This document shows positions 63,530 through 64,000 of a stretch of DNA of 64,000 bases, piece after piece. Source of the stretch: Dasypus novemcinctus (taxonomy: Eukaryota; Chordata; Mammalia; Cingulata; Dasypodidae); assembly GCF_030445035.2 (NCBI RefSeq), contig NC_080698.1, positions 23,343,294 through 23,407,293 of the forward strand, read 5' to 3'. Position 1 is the stretch's first letter; each line of letters starts with the position of its first letter. Under the pieces are notes generated by a model. That model was not told the DNA's origin and searched no databases. It worked only from the letters and a program-made list of their open reading frames with translations. The translations under genes were made by a program, and so were the position numbers.

Positions 63530-64000
63530 CGCAATTTGATTTTTTTAAAAATATTTTTTAAGGGCGGCCTCTTTAATTTAATCAAGGTTAGAATATTAAT
63601 ATGCAGTTGATGATTACCTTGTCTAAGTCATGTATTAATATTGCAAACTACAAGTCATGCAAACAGTTTAATATTAAGAAGAGGGGACAAAGTAGTTAGA
63701 AAAACAGAGCCTTTCGCCCACCAATTCCAATGCATGGTGAATAACTAAGAAAGGTCTCAGCTATGATAGTTACCGAAAGGACTCAGTGCTGGCTGGGAAA
63801 GTTGTTTAGTAATCAGGCAAAAGATTCCCTTTCTTCTAGCACTACCTTTTAGGAGAAGGAATCCTTTCCTGAGCCCCCCACCTGAAGGCAGCAGACATCT
63901 TTTATTCGGGAGGAGCAACTTCAAACCTGTCAAAAGCGGAGCTGAGCCCTATAGATACAGGAGCACTCTGTTTATCCACAATTACCACCAGATGTGAAAT
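63530..64000. promoter_or_regulatory. Candidate enhancer with repeated ATTAAT and octamer-like modules
   Basis: Unique sequence with attaatatgcag (63595-63606), attaatattgcaaac (63634-63648), the octamer-like ATGCAAAC (63657-63664), tttaatattaag (63668-63679) and, at the window edge, ATTA followed by the E-box CAGATG (63981-63994). Such POU/homeodomain and proneural E-box combinations are common in neural enhancers. The role is inferred. Confidence 0.35.

Overview
This is a mammalian genomic window, almost certainly from an armadillo (Xenarthra, Dasypus-type). The evidence is a series of tRNA-derived, armadillo-specific SINEs (DAS family; head with a 'tggcccagtggttagg' A-box region and a 'ggttcaa' B-box region) in both orientations, some with perfect target-site duplications. 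They lie on a background of L1, L2, MIR, MaLR LTR and old DNA-transposon copies that all placental mammals share.

Only one protein-coding gene is convincing. It is the complete four-coding-exon gene for the small centrosomal protein CEP15 (formerly C3orf14), on the + strand. Its CpG-island promoter lies at about 18.53-19.17 kb, with CRE and NRF1-type sites. Coding exons are 20115-20167, 23178-23301, 32569-32643 and 35277-35411, followed by poly(A) signals at 35457 and 35609. The spliced frame is 387 nt (128 residues plus stop) with consensus GT/AG junctions. The human gene order is PTPRG - C3orf14 - FEZF2 - CADPS, so the window should be the interval running from beyond the 3' end of PTPRG, through C3orf14, toward FEZF2. 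No PTPRG or FEZF2 coding exon was seen.

Layout: 0-1.05 kb holds an antisense MaLR-type retroviral remnant. 1.05-12.95 kb is almost solid LINE: an antisense L2 piece, a 5.6-kb sense L1 with its reverse transcriptase region deleted and two SINEs inserted, an L1 3'-end copy, and a decayed L1 ORF2. 13-18.5 kb is mostly unique sequence with one antisense L1 3'-UTR copy, L2 and MIR. 18.5-35.6 kb is the CEP15 gene, whose introns hold L1 fragments, L2, an LTR and SINEs. 35.6-49.5 kb is intergenic; its 42.6-49.2 kb part is dense in SINEs, including several dimeric ones and a nested cluster inside an old L1. 49.5-64 kb has few young insertions: L2/MIR relics separated by unique blocks, ending in sequence at 57.9-58.3 and 62.4-64.0 kb that looks like conserved developmental enhancer DNA. 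Most open reading frames in the window fall in repeats or are random.

There is no CRISPR array, operon or prokaryotic feature. I found no wholly new biological system. The items most worth checking are the dimeric SINEs sharing one target-site duplication, the L1 head/3'-UTR chimera in CEP15 intron 1, the candidate CEP15 5'-UTR exon, and the enhancer-like blocks at the right end.
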